Shown in pieces: positions 24,609-31,895 of a stretch of DNA of 64,000 nt. The notes under the pieces are model-generated. The model did not search any database. It was given only the letters and a program-made list of their open reading frames with translations, and was not told the origin of the DNA. The position numbers were made by a program, and so were the translations under genes. Source of the stretch: Turneriella parva DSM 21527 (GTDB lineage Bacteria > Spirochaetota > Leptospiria > Turneriellales > Turneriellaceae); the NCBI RefSeq assembly GCF_000266885.1, contig NC_018020.1, positions 558,001-622,000 of the forward strand, in the 5' to 3' direction. The first letter of the stretch is position 1. Every line of letters begins with the position of its first letter.

Positions 24609-25409
24609 TCACTGTTCTTCAGCGAGACACTCAGCTGAAATCCAGACACCGTCACCGCCGGGTGCGACGCGCACCTTAATACTTTCCCCGTTATCGCGAA
24701 AATCAATCACCTCAACATTGGGCCTTTGAGTATTTGGTCCTTTAATAATTCGATCGCTGCACTCCCCCGCTTTGAGGTGCACGGCGGGCGGGGCTTTCGA
24801 CGTCGGGTCGCGTTCGAGTGTTCCTCCGTCGAGCACGCGCTGGCCGACCAGCTTGTCATTTGCATCATACTCTGTTACACCCCACAGCGTCGGGTGATTC
24901 AGCATCTCAGCCTCGTAGACCCGAATAAGGCTACCGCCATCGCTGCGGTAGACGGTTTGGTACCAGCGGGGGCCTGAGCGCTGCGCAGAGATCAGCAGCT
25001 TCTTCGCTACAAGCAGCGAAGGGTTGCCTATAGTCGTTTTGAACTGCACCAGCTTGTGGCCAATCTTGTCATAAAGAAAAAGTCTGTAGAAGAGATTGAC
25101 TCCGCCATAACCGACGCCTTCGAGAATGCCCACGTCAGTTGTGCCGTCAAAATTGAAATCGGCGAAAACCACTTCATCGGTTGCAGGCTCCATTTCAGCC
25201 CGATCGAATGCACCGAGGTCTTGTGCCGCGCCGCCATTCATTTTCGCCACGACCCTGCCATTGACAACACTCAGCCTCACCTCAAGATTCTTGACGGGGA
25301 AAAAAACGGCAGGCAGCCTTTTTGCAGTCACTCGCGTGGCGTCAGCGAAATGCAGAGCTGGCGCAACCAAGAGCAGAACGGTGAAGATCCTCATGAATAA
25401 AATATTCAT
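24609..25409 (-). CDS. Exported protein, XAC2610/FG-GAP-like
   Basis: The 266-residue protein begins with a hydrophobic signal peptide. The ATG at 25409 overlaps the stop of the upstream GDPD gene (ATGA), which supports this start and shows translational coupling. The centre carries D-F-N-F-D-G-T-T-D-V, a calcium-loop-like FG-GAP motif, followed by Y-R-L-F-L-Y-D. This combination resembles the XAC2610 family. The C-terminal 60 residues, with V-R-V-A-P-G-G-D-G-V-W-I, look like a small SH3-type beta domain. No enzyme motif is visible; a periplasmic binding or inhibitor function is possible. Confidence 0.7.
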   Translation of the reverse strand: MNILFMRIFTVLLLVAPALHFADATRVTAKRLPAVFFPVKNLEVRLSVVNGRVVAKMNGGAAQDLGAFDRAEMEPATDEVVFADFNFDGTTDVGILEGVGYGGVNLFYRLFLYDKIGHKLVQFKTTIGNPSLLVAKKLLISAQRSGPRWYQTVYRSDGGSLIRVYEAEMLNHPTLWGVTEYDANDKLVGQRVLDGGTLERDPTSKAPPAVHLKAGECSDRIIKGPNTQRPNVEVIDFRDNGESIKVRVAPGGDGVWISAECLAEEQ

Positions 25410-26338
25410 TTTGCCGCACGGCTTTTGTAAACATTCTGCAGCCGGTCGGGATAATCAGAAATGATACCATCGACGCCGAGCTCGAGCAGCCGCTGCATTT
25501 CGCCCGCGTCGTTGACTGTCCACGGAATCACTGCGAGATTTTTTGCGTGCGCATCGGCAACGAAGCTGGCATTAATGTAGAGCCGGTAAGGTGAAAGAAT
25601 ATCTGCCTTCACCGCGAGCGCCTTGTCAATCGCGTCGGCACGCACGCCACCACCGAGGCCGAGATAGATTTTTAGACCCTGCCAGCGCGTCAGCGTCACC
25701 AGGGCCGAGGTGCGCTGGTCTGCCTGCAGGGTCTTGATGCTTTTCAGAATGCGGTGGTCGAACGACTGAATCGTCACGCGTTTCTGGTAGCCTGACGCAC
25801 GCACCTTTTTGAGCAGCGTCGCGGCGAATATTTCGACATCGGCGTCGGTTGCGCCCTCGGCGAATTTCGCCTCGACGTTGAATGCGACTTTGCGCGCGGC
25901 CGGGTCGGTGGCCTCACGTTTTTTGATCGCGGCGAAAAACTCGTCGAGAGTCATCAGCCGCGTGCCGGGCACTGGCTTTTGCTCGACGAACTTCGGGTCG
26001 GCTTTCGAACCGCAATCGAGCTTTTTCAGCTCTCCCGTTTGCAGATTGCGAATCGGCTGCGATTGAATGGCGCTGCCATCGTCGTTGCGGCAAAGCGCCG
26101 GGTTGGTTTCTGTGTCGTGGTGAATGATCAGGTTGCCATCGGCTGTCAGCACGGTATCGAGCTCAAGCACGTTCATACCATGCGCGAGCGCCGCTTCGAA
26201 GGCAGGCCAGGTGTTCTCGGGTGCAAGCCCGCGCGCACCGCGGTGGCCCTGCAGCTCAAGCTCTGCCAGAAGGGGGCGATTCTGCACCGAAGCGCAGCTG
26301 ATAAAAGTAAATACAGACAGAATTGACCAGATTTTCAT
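25406..26338 (-). CDS. Glycerophosphodiester phosphodiesterase, probable lipoprotein
   Basis: This enzyme hydrolyses deacylated phospholipids to glycerol-3-phosphate and an alcohol. The start chosen at 26338 gives a signal peptide ending in a spirochaete-style lipobox (F-I-S-C). The upstream in-frame ATG at 26416 would bury it. The G-H-R-G-A-R-G-L-A-P-E-N-T motif is at about 30-42, V-L-E-L-D-T near 60 and H-H-D-T near 74. The barrel end has I-P-W-T-V-N and G-V-D-G-I-I-S-D-Y-P. All catalytic residues (His, Glu-x-Asp, His) are present. It is the first gene of a two-gene unit with the XAC2610-like gene. Confidence 0.9.
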   Translation of the reverse strand: MKIWSILSVFTFISCASVQNRPLLAELELQGHRGARGLAPENTWPAFEAALAHGMNVLELDTVLTADGNLIIHHDTETNPALCRNDDGSAIQSQPIRNLQTGELKKLDCGSKADPKFVEQKPVPGTRLMTLDEFFAAIKKREATDPAARKVAFNVEAKFAEGATDADVEIFAATLLKKVRASGYQKRVTIQSFDHRILKSIKTLQADQRTSALVTLTRWQGLKIYLGLGGGVRADAIDKALAVKADILSPYRLYINASFVADAHAKNLAVIPWTVNDAGEMQRLLELGVDGIISDYPDRLQNVYKSRAAK

Positions 26339-26420
26339 GTGGCGATTCGACAGAGGTGCCGTGGCGCGTCTGCTGAAATCCCGCTTTTCGGCATGACGAA
26401 CGGGCAAAACCTTCACCCAG

Positions 26421-29012
26421 ATGGCCGCTGACGTTACAGAAATAAATCCCCCTTTAAAAACTCTGCCGTGGTGGCAGAAACTCGAAAAAATCTCTCTCTA
26501 TGCATTTTTTCTGTCGGCTTTTTTCGGCGGGTTGTTTCTGGGCTTTCTGCACTTTCGCATTCACTCAAAAACCGGCGACCTCGACCGGCTCGCGTCGTTT
26601 CGCCCGACTATACCGACGCGGCTCTATGACCAGAAAGGTCGCCTGATTTCAGAACTTTTTCGCCACCAGCGCAAACTCGTATCGCTCGACGAGATACCGC
26701 GCCCGGTCATTGCCGCATTTCTCGCAATTGAAGATTCGAATTTTTACGATCACTTTGGCATCGACTTCAAGGGCATTCTGCGCGCGAGCCTGAAGAACCT
26801 GCGCGCGATGCGAGTCGTCGCCGGCGGTTCGACGATCACGCAGCAGCTGGTGAAGGGGCTTTATACCGAAAGCGAGCGCACGCTCTACCGTAAGATCTAC
26901 GAAGCGATTCTCGCTCTGCAGGTTGAAAAGGCATTTACGAAAGATGAAATTCTTGAAATGTATTTTAACCAGACATACTTCGGCCACGGTGCTTATGGTA
27001 TCTCTGCAGCGGCGCAGTTCTATTTCGATAAACCCGTCTCGAAGCTCAACTTTATGGAAGCGTCGATTCTCGCAGCGCTGCCCAAGTCGCCGCACAACTA
27101 TTCACCGATTCGTGCCCCGCACGACGCCTACCGCAAAAACCGTGTTTCGTTGAACCGTCTCGTCGAAGTGGGATACATCACGAAACAAGAAGCGGACACT
27201 CTCTACAAAACATTCTGGCCTGTTTACTGGAAAAAAATCGTGACAACCCCGCCGTCGAAAACCATTTTTGGTGAAAAGGTGAACAACGCGCCCTACTTCA
27301 CCGAACACGTACGTCAAGAGCTTATCGCGCTTTATGGTGAAGATGTGGTCTATTCGAAGGGCCTGCAGGTTTATACAACTCTCGATCTCGATCACCAGCA
27401 GGCGGCAGAGCGCGCATTCTTGCCGCAGCTCGAAAAAATGGACCCGATTGCGCGCAACTATAACCGCTTCATGACCGGCGGTATCGATGGCTCTTTGCTC
27501 TCGACCTATTACGCGCTGGCGAACATCGTGCCGCTGCCAGGCATCAAGCGCGAATATTCGCTGCGCAACGACTTCAGAAAAAAATTCAAAGACGAAACCG
27601 CCGACGCATTCGAACTCGTTTCATTGGCGATGCCATCGCAGCAGGTAAACGACGTCTCTTCTGAATTCATGTCGGCGAACCGTGAATTTCGCGGCGATCT
27701 GCACGTGCAGGGCGCGATGCTCGCGCTCGACATGAAAACGGGCCGCTACACCGCAATGATCGGCGGGCGCGAATTCAAATCATCAGACCAGTTCAACCGC
27801 GCGACGATGGCGAAACGCCAGCCGGGTTCGGCGATTAAGCCGTTCGTTTACGGGGCCGCTCTCGAAGCGCGTGCGATACACTATGGCATGGGCTTTATCG
27901 ATTCACCGATTGTGAACATTCAACCGAACGGCGAGCAGTGGGCCCCGGCAAACTTCGACTCGGGTTTCACCGGCTACGTGCTCGCATATCGCGCTCTATC
28001 CGCGTCGCTGAACCTCGTGTCCGTGCAGATCTACGATCTGGTGGGCCCCGACGCCATCATCAACTACATCAGCCGGCTCACCAAAGCGCCCGAATCGCGC
28101 TTTCAACCGAACCCGGCGCTGTCGCTCGGCGCCTCTGAACTGACCCCGGCAGAAATGCTGCTTGGTTATGCGATCATCGGCAATAAAGGTCAGGATATTA
28201 TTCCCCATGCGATCATCTACATCGCCGACCGCGACGGTAACGTCACAGCACACCCTGAGAATGACGTGATTCAGGCCCTCAACTACAAGCGCCGCACCGG
28301 CCAGATTCAGGTCATCGAAGAGGGCCCGGCTTTCATCTTGCGCAAGATGATGGAGAACGTGGTCAATTCAGGTACCCCCACCGACGCGATTCGTAACCGC
28401 GCCGGCTACAAAGGCCCCGGCGCAGGCAAGACGGGCACGAGTAATTCGTTCAACGACGTCTGGTTCGGGGGATACACCACCGACATGGCTGCAGTCGTCT
28501 GGGCGGGTATGGATAACGGCAACATGACACTCGGCCGGGGTGTTTCAGGCGGTGACGTGATTGCCCCCGTCTGGGGCGCATTCATGCGCGACATCTACAA
28601 CGCGCGCGGCAAGCTCGCCGAGCCATTTGACCAGACTCTGCCGCGCACCGTTCGCTCGGGCGGCGTCTGCAAATACACAGGCAAGTGGCCGAACGCGCAG
28701 TGCGACAAACCCGAAGACCTCACCGGCACGCTGATTCCCGAACCGATTACAGTAAACGGCAAACGCCGCGGGGTCGGCGGCGAAACCTGCAATTGCCACC
28801 ATGCCGAATCGAAGAGTTTTCTCGATCTCTTGCAGGCCGACCACAACCTCGCGAACGAAGAAGTCGGCCGCGAGAATAACCGTGCGTACAGTCTCGTCGA
28901 CGGCGACCGTGTGCAAAAGCTCGGCCAACTCGGGGGCGACCTGCCCGTACCCCCTGCGCCGAATGGTACGGCACCAGCACCTGCGCCAACTAATGGGGCA
29001 GCGCCGCCGTGA
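26421..29012 (+). CDS. Class A penicillin-binding protein (PBP1A type)
   Basis: This is a bifunctional peptidoglycan synthase. A short cytoplasmic N-terminus precedes one membrane anchor at about 25-48. The GT51 glycosyltransferase domain (about 60-250) has catalytic I-E-D-S-N-F-Y-D-H-F near 107 and G-G-S-T-I-T-Q-Q-L. The transpeptidase domain has the active Ser in S-A-I-K near 472, S-L-N near 535 and K-T-G-T-S-N near 672. A C-terminal tail holds a Cys cluster (C-K-Y ... C-D-K ... C-N-C-H-H) and a Pro/Ala-rich end. The Cys-rich tail is not standard for PBP1A and may bind metal or form disulphides. Confidence 0.93.
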   Translation: MAADVTEINPPLKTLPWWQKLEKISLYAFFLSAFFGGLFLGFLHFRIHSKTGDLDRLASFRPTIPTRLYDQKGRLISELFRHQRKLVSLDEIPRPVIAAFLAIEDSNFYDHFGIDFKGILRASLKNLRAMRVVAGGSTITQQLVKGLYTESERTLYRKIYEAILALQVEKAFTKDEILEMYFNQTYFGHGAYGISAAAQFYFDKPVSKLNFMEASILAALPKSPHNYSPIRAPHDAYRKNRVSLNRLVEVGYITKQEADTLYKTFWPVYWKKIVTTPPSKTIFGEKVNNAPYFTEHVRQELIALYGEDVVYSKGLQVYTTLDLDHQQAAERAFLPQLEKMDPIARNYNRFMTGGIDGSLLSTYYALANIVPLPGIKREYSLRNDFRKKFKDETADAFELVSLAMPSQQVNDVSSEFMSANREFRGDLHVQGAMLALDMKTGRYTAMIGGREFKSSDQFNRATMAKRQPGSAIKPFVYGAALEARAIHYGMGFIDSPIVNIQPNGEQWAPANFDSGFTGYVLAYRALSASLNLVSVQIYDLVGPDAIINYISRLTKAPESRFQPNPALSLGASELTPAEMLLGYAIIGNKGQDIIPHAIIYIADRDGNVTAHPENDVIQALNYKRRTGQIQVIEEGPAFILRKMMENVVNSGTPTDAIRNRAGYKGPGAGKTGTSNSFNDVWFGGYTTDMAAVVWAGMDNGNMTLGRGVSGGDVIAPVWGAFMRDIYNARGKLAEPFDQTLPRTVRSGGVCKYTGKWPNAQCDKPEDLTGTLIPEPITVNGKRRGVGGETCNCHHAESKSFLDLLQADHNLANEEVGRENNRAYSLVDGDRVQKLGQLGGDLPVPPAPNGTAPAPAPTNGAAPP

Positions 29013-29022
29013 TGATTAATGC

Positions 29023-29059
29023 GCTTTGTCATGGTTCGACAAGCTCACCATGACAAAGC
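29023..29059. repeat. REP-like palindrome containing TTCGACAAGCTCACC
   Basis: A perfect 13-bp stem (GCTTTGTCATGGT at 29023-29035 with 29047-29059) encloses an 11-nt loop. The 15-bp core TTCGACAAGCTCACC (29035-29049) occurs again in reverse orientation at 42399-42413. Dispersed palindromes of this core are common in other bacteria. It lies between the PBP stop and the pyrD start and could act as a transcript stabiliser or translation-coupling hairpin. Confidence 0.65.
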
Positions 29060-29064
29060 AATCC

Positions 29065-30081
29065 ATGCTTCAGAGATCTTACCGACTCGCCAAACCTCTG
29101 CTCTTTAAGGCGGATGCAGAAAGTGCGCACGCGATCGCCGCAGCGGCGATGCGCGCGGTCACGCCGTTTGTATCACACTCGCATATTCACGAACGCGCGC
29201 CGAAGATTCTGTTTGATCGCAAAGTGTATTCACCACTGGGTATTGCCGCCGGCTTTGACAAGAAGTGCGCAGCGCCCGAATACCTGCACCGGTTGGGCTT
29301 TGGCTTTGTCGAGAGCGGCAGTTTGACGCCAAAGCCGCAGCCTGGCAATGCAAAACCGCGACTTGTGCGCCTGCCCGAATCTGAGGCGCTCATCAATAAG
29401 ATGGGTTTCAACAACCCGGGGTTCGAGCGAGGCTGGCGCTCGCTGCGTAGCCGCCTCGCGGCAGCACCGCGCGACTACCTGATTGCACTGAGTCTCGGCA
29501 AAGGCAAAGACACGCCGGTCGAGCGCGCACAAGATGATTATGTGAGCTGTCTCGACCTGCTGGCGAGAGATGTGATGAGCGAATACCTGTTCTACATCGC
29601 GATCAACGTCAGCTCGCCCAACACGCCGAACCTGCGCGCCCTCCAGACTGGCAAAGCAATACGCGCCCTGGTGAAAGAGTGCGTCGCCGTTTCACCGCGC
29701 CCGGTTGTCGTTAAATTTGCCCCTGACTTTGTGAGCGACAAGCTATACCGCGACTCTCTCGACGCCGCCCTCGCAGCCGGCGCTCAGGGTATTATCATCA
29801 GCAACACGAGCACGAACCACTCGCTCACCTCGGTGCCCCCTGCTCTCAAAGATTTTGGTGGCGGACTCTCAGGCAAACCGCTCGCCGAACGCGCTCGGCA
29901 TCTGCTTTCTCTGACGCTCAAACACACGAAAGGCAAAGTGCCGGTGATCTCGAGCGGCGGGGTATTTTCGCCACAAGAGGCGAGGCGACGACTCGACCTG
30001 GGTGCTGATCTCGTCCAGGTCTACACGGGATTTGTTTATTACGGCCCCGACTTCGCGCGGGATTCTTTGCGCGTAGCGTAA
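29065..30081 (+). CDS. pyrD: Dihydroorotate dehydrogenase, class 2 (quinone-linked)
   Basis: PyrD oxidises dihydroorotate to orotate in pyrimidine synthesis and passes electrons to membrane quinone. The start at 29065 gives M-L-Q-R-S-Y-R-L-A-K-P-L-L-F, the usual class 2 beginning. Earlier TTG and ATG codons lie in the palindrome just upstream. FMN- and substrate-binding motifs are A-A-G-F-D-K near 65, N-K-M-G-F-N-N near 112 and N-V-S-S-P-N-T-P-N-L-R near 178 (Ser catalytic base, class 2). K-F-A-P-D, N-T-S and S-S-G-G-V also follow. Length (338 aa) is typical. The N-terminal amphipathic helices that attach it to the membrane are present. Confidence 0.93.
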   Translation: MLQRSYRLAKPLLFKADAESAHAIAAAAMRAVTPFVSHSHIHERAPKILFDRKVYSPLGIAAGFDKKCAAPEYLHRLGFGFVESGSLTPKPQPGNAKPRLVRLPESEALINKMGFNNPGFERGWRSLRSRLAAAPRDYLIALSLGKGKDTPVERAQDDYVSCLDLLARDVMSEYLFYIAINVSSPNTPNLRALQTGKAIRALVKECVAVSPRPVVVKFAPDFVSDKLYRDSLDAALAAGAQGIIISNTSTNHSLTSVPPALKDFGGGLSGKPLAERARHLLSLTLKHTKGKVPVISSGGVFSPQEARRRLDLGADLVQVYTGFVYYGPDFARDSLRVA

Positions 30082-30164
30082 CAGAGCTGCACGGTAGGCA
30101 CCGGGGCGATCTGCGTGCAGTCCAAATGAAGAGTGGCAAAAAAACTTGCCGAAACATCAAAACC

Positions 30165-30179
30165 TGTACAACTTGTACA
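30165..30179. promoter_or_regulatory. Palindromic operator candidate TGTACAACTTGTACA before the antitoxin
   Basis: Two perfect 7-base arms flank a single central base, one base before the ATG at 30181. Phd-type antitoxins repress their own operon by binding palindromes overlapping the translation start region, so the position fits. If translation starts at the GTG at 30133 instead, the site would lie inside the coding region. Confidence 0.55.
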
Positions 30180-30180
30180 T

Positions 30181-30477
30181 ATGGTAGCGGAGAATATAGC
30201 CACATCGCGTTCTAACATGAGTGGTTTACTGCGGCAGGTACGACAGGGCGAAACTGTCATTATACTCGATCGCGGCATTCCCGTAGCACGCTTTGAGCCC
30301 ATCAATTCGTGGGATGACGAGACCTACCATCTTATGGCGGCGCGACTCACCAAAGCCGGCGACTTGCTGCCCCGCAAGATGAAACTCGGTGACGATTTTT
30401 TCGACATGCCTTTGCCAGAAGACAAAAAAGGTTCGGTGCGCGAAGCACTGATCGCTGAACGGCGTGAAGGCCGATGA
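30181..30477 (+). CDS. Phd/YefM-family antitoxin
   Basis: The antitoxin neutralises the PIN toxin encoded next and, with it, should repress the operon. The start chosen at 30181 (98 aa) gives the usual N-terminal DNA-binding fold: N-I-A-T-S-R-S-N-M-S-G-L-L-R-Q-V-R-Q-G-E-T-V-I-I-L-D-R, with G-I-P-V-A-R-F just after. The C-terminal half is extended and charged, as expected for the toxin-binding tail. A GTG at 30133 would add 16 residues. No strong Shine-Dalgarno precedes either start. The stop overlaps the toxin start (ATGA). Confidence 0.85.
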   Translation: MVAENIATSRSNMSGLLRQVRQGETVIILDRGIPVARFEPINSWDDETYHLMAARLTKAGDLLPRKMKLGDDFFDMPLPEDKKGSVREALIAERREGR

Positions 30478-30896
30478 TCTTTTGGGATAGCTCTGCCATT
30501 GTACCCCTGCTGGTCAACGAACCCAAAACCAAAGAGGCACAGACAACCTTAAAAAAAGACCGCAACCTGACAGTCTGGTGCCTCACTTATCTTGAGGCAA
30601 CATCGGCATTGAATCGTCGCCTGCGCACCGAAGAAATTCATTTCGGCCATTTTCGCGCTGGCGAAGAACGGCTGAAAAAGCTAACCCAAGCCTGGGACCA
30701 GATTCTCTTTTCCGATCGGCTAGTGCTGCTCTCTGCCCGCCTGCTGCGCACACACCCCCTGCGGACGGCCGACTCGCTTCAACTCGCCGCCGCGCTTATA
30801 GCAGGTGGCAATGACCCATCGCAGGTAAACTTCTTCAGCTACGATGACCGGCTTAATGAGGCAGCTGAGCGAGAGGGATTGCGTCTAAAACTCTAA
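30474..30896 (+). CDS. vapC: PIN-domain ribonuclease toxin (VapC type)
   Basis: VapC toxins are Mg-dependent endoribonucleases that cleave tRNA or rRNA. This 140-residue protein has all four acidic positions: D5 (F-W-D-S-S-A), E41 (Y-L-E-A), D100 (R-T-A-D-S-L-Q-L-A-A-A) and D124 or D125 (S-Y-D-D-R-L). The 4-bp ATGA overlap with the antitoxin gene gives coupled translation. The pairing with a Phd-type rather than VapB-type antitoxin is a known combination. Its stop codon lies within the first arm of a hairpin at 30893-30923. Confidence 0.9.
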   Translation: MIFWDSSAIVPLLVNEPKTKEAQTTLKKDRNLTVWCLTYLEATSALNRRLRTEEIHFGHFRAGEERLKKLTQAWDQILFSDRLVLLSARLLRTHPLRTADSLQLAAALIAGGNDPSQVNFFSYDDRLNEAAEREGLRLKL

Positions 30897-31023
30897 CAGG
30901 CTCCTGAAAAAGGAACCTGTTAGCAGGCATCCGGAAACACAAAAGCGAAAAGCAGCGCAGTCGTTTGCGCAGGCAAATGACGAGGCTTTTCGGTCTTGCG
31001 GGAGTTTTACCCGAGCCTGCTAA
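30893..31023. other. Structured spacer between vapC and rnc: one hairpin plus three nested stems
   Basis: CTAACAGG-C-TCC (30893-30904) pairs with 30912-30923 across TGAAAAA, with one mismatch. TTAGCAGGC (30920-30928) pairs exactly with 31015-31023. Inside it, CGAAAAGC (30946-30953) pairs with 30985-30992. Inside that, a 9-bp stem (30960-30968 with 30973-30981, one wobble) closes on a 4-nt loop. On the minus strand the CGAAAAGC stem is followed by CTTTTGTGTTT, so part of it may end rnc transcripts. Confidence 0.55.
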
Positions 31024-31043
31024 AGAGTCTGAAGAATAATCGT

Positions 31044-31808
31044 CTAACCTTTTGCAGGCGAACGCCCTTTCGCTGGCTTCGCGCCCAACTTCTCCATATA
31101 AGCCTGAGCAGCGTTTTGCTCAGCCTGCTTGCGGGTGCGCGCCACACCTTCTGATTTCTTTTCACCCGAGACGTAGAGCGCAATGGTGAACTCTTTGTCG
31201 TGATCCGGGCCCTCGGCGGCGACAACCTGGTATTCGGGACGTTGGTGGTTCTTCTTCGCGAGCATCTCTTGCAGCGCCGATTTGAAGTCTTTGCTGCCTT
31301 CGACAGTTTCGGGGTTATCGAGAATTTCTCTGAAATGCCTGAGCACGAATTTTTGCGCAGTTTCAAAGCCGGCAGTCAGGTGAATCGCACCGATGACTGC
31401 CTCCATCGCGTCGGCCAGGTTCGAGGTGCGCGCGAGGCCGCCGGTTGCGATTTCACCCTTGCCCATGCGCAGCATCTTGCCCAGTTCGAGTGTGTCTGCA
31501 ATCTGCTTGAGCGCCGACTCGCACACGGTCATTGCCTTGAGACGAGTCAAACCTCCCTCTGCGGTCTTTCGCTTCGATGCATAAAAATGGTGCGCAATAA
31601 CGAGGCCCAACACCGAATCACCCAAAAACTCGAGCCGCTGGTTATGGCGATCGAGACCGGGGTCGAGGCCGGCCCGAAATTCGTTGCTGTAGCTTTTGTG
31701 CGTCAGCGCAATGTTGATCGCCGGCAATACCTTATCGGGTAAGCCTTCGCGTTTGATAAATTCGGCGAGCATTTTGTCGCGCGCCTGATCAGAATTACTC
31801 GTTTCCAC
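31044..31808 (-). CDS. rnc: Ribonuclease III
   Basis: RNase III cleaves double-stranded RNA, including rRNA precursors and some mRNAs. The start is the GTG at 31808, preceded by GGGAG at a spacing of about five bases. The catalytic domain (about 10-160) has the signature N-Q-R-L-E-F-L-G-D-S-V-L near 44-55 and the second acidic cluster L-A-D-A-M-E-A near 120. The double-stranded-RNA-binding domain (about 170-245) ends in R-K-Q-A-E-Q-N-A-A. The Lys/Pro-rich tail is short. Two hairpins lie in its leader (31814-31876), one of them covering the ribosome binding site. Confidence 0.95.
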   Translation of the reverse strand: METSNSDQARDKMLAEFIKREGLPDKVLPAINIALTHKSYSNEFRAGLDPGLDRHNQRLEFLGDSVLGLVIAHHFYASKRKTAEGGLTRLKAMTVCESALKQIADTLELGKMLRMGKGEIATGGLARTSNLADAMEAVIGAIHLTAGFETAQKFVLRHFREILDNPETVEGSKDFKSALQEMLAKKNHQRPEYQVVAAEGPDHDKEFTIALYVSGEKKSEGVARTRKQAEQNAAQAYMEKLGAKPAKGRSPAKG

Positions 31809-31813
31809 AATGT

Positions 31814-31876
31814 CTCCCTTTCAAGGGGAGTCATTTAACGTTTGATACGCAATGTATAAACGCGTAGCAAACGTTA
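31814..31876 (-). promoter_or_regulatory. rnc leader: 15-bp hairpin and a second hairpin hiding the ribosome binding site
   Basis: TAACGTTTGATACGC (31836-31850) pairs with 31862-31876 at 14 of 15 positions across an 11-nt loop. Closer to rnc, CTCCC and GGGAG (31826-31830 and 31814-31818 read on the minus strand) form a 5-bp stem that covers the GGGAG of the ribosome binding site. In E. coli, RNase III cuts a stem in its own leader to lower its synthesis; a similar circuit is a natural guess. The long hairpin also lies 20 bp upstream of the divergent gene. Confidence 0.6.
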
Positions 31877-31895
31877 GACGACTACTCTGCGAACA

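Noticed and set aside
31833-31879. Possible integron attC site: ATTTAAC at the left and GTTAGAC at the right fit RYYYAAC/GTTRRRY, and a toxin-antitoxin pair is nearby.
   Set aside because: At 47 bp it is shorter than known attC sites, the flanking rnc is a core gene and no integrase or further cassettes are seen. A leader hairpin for rnc explains it better.
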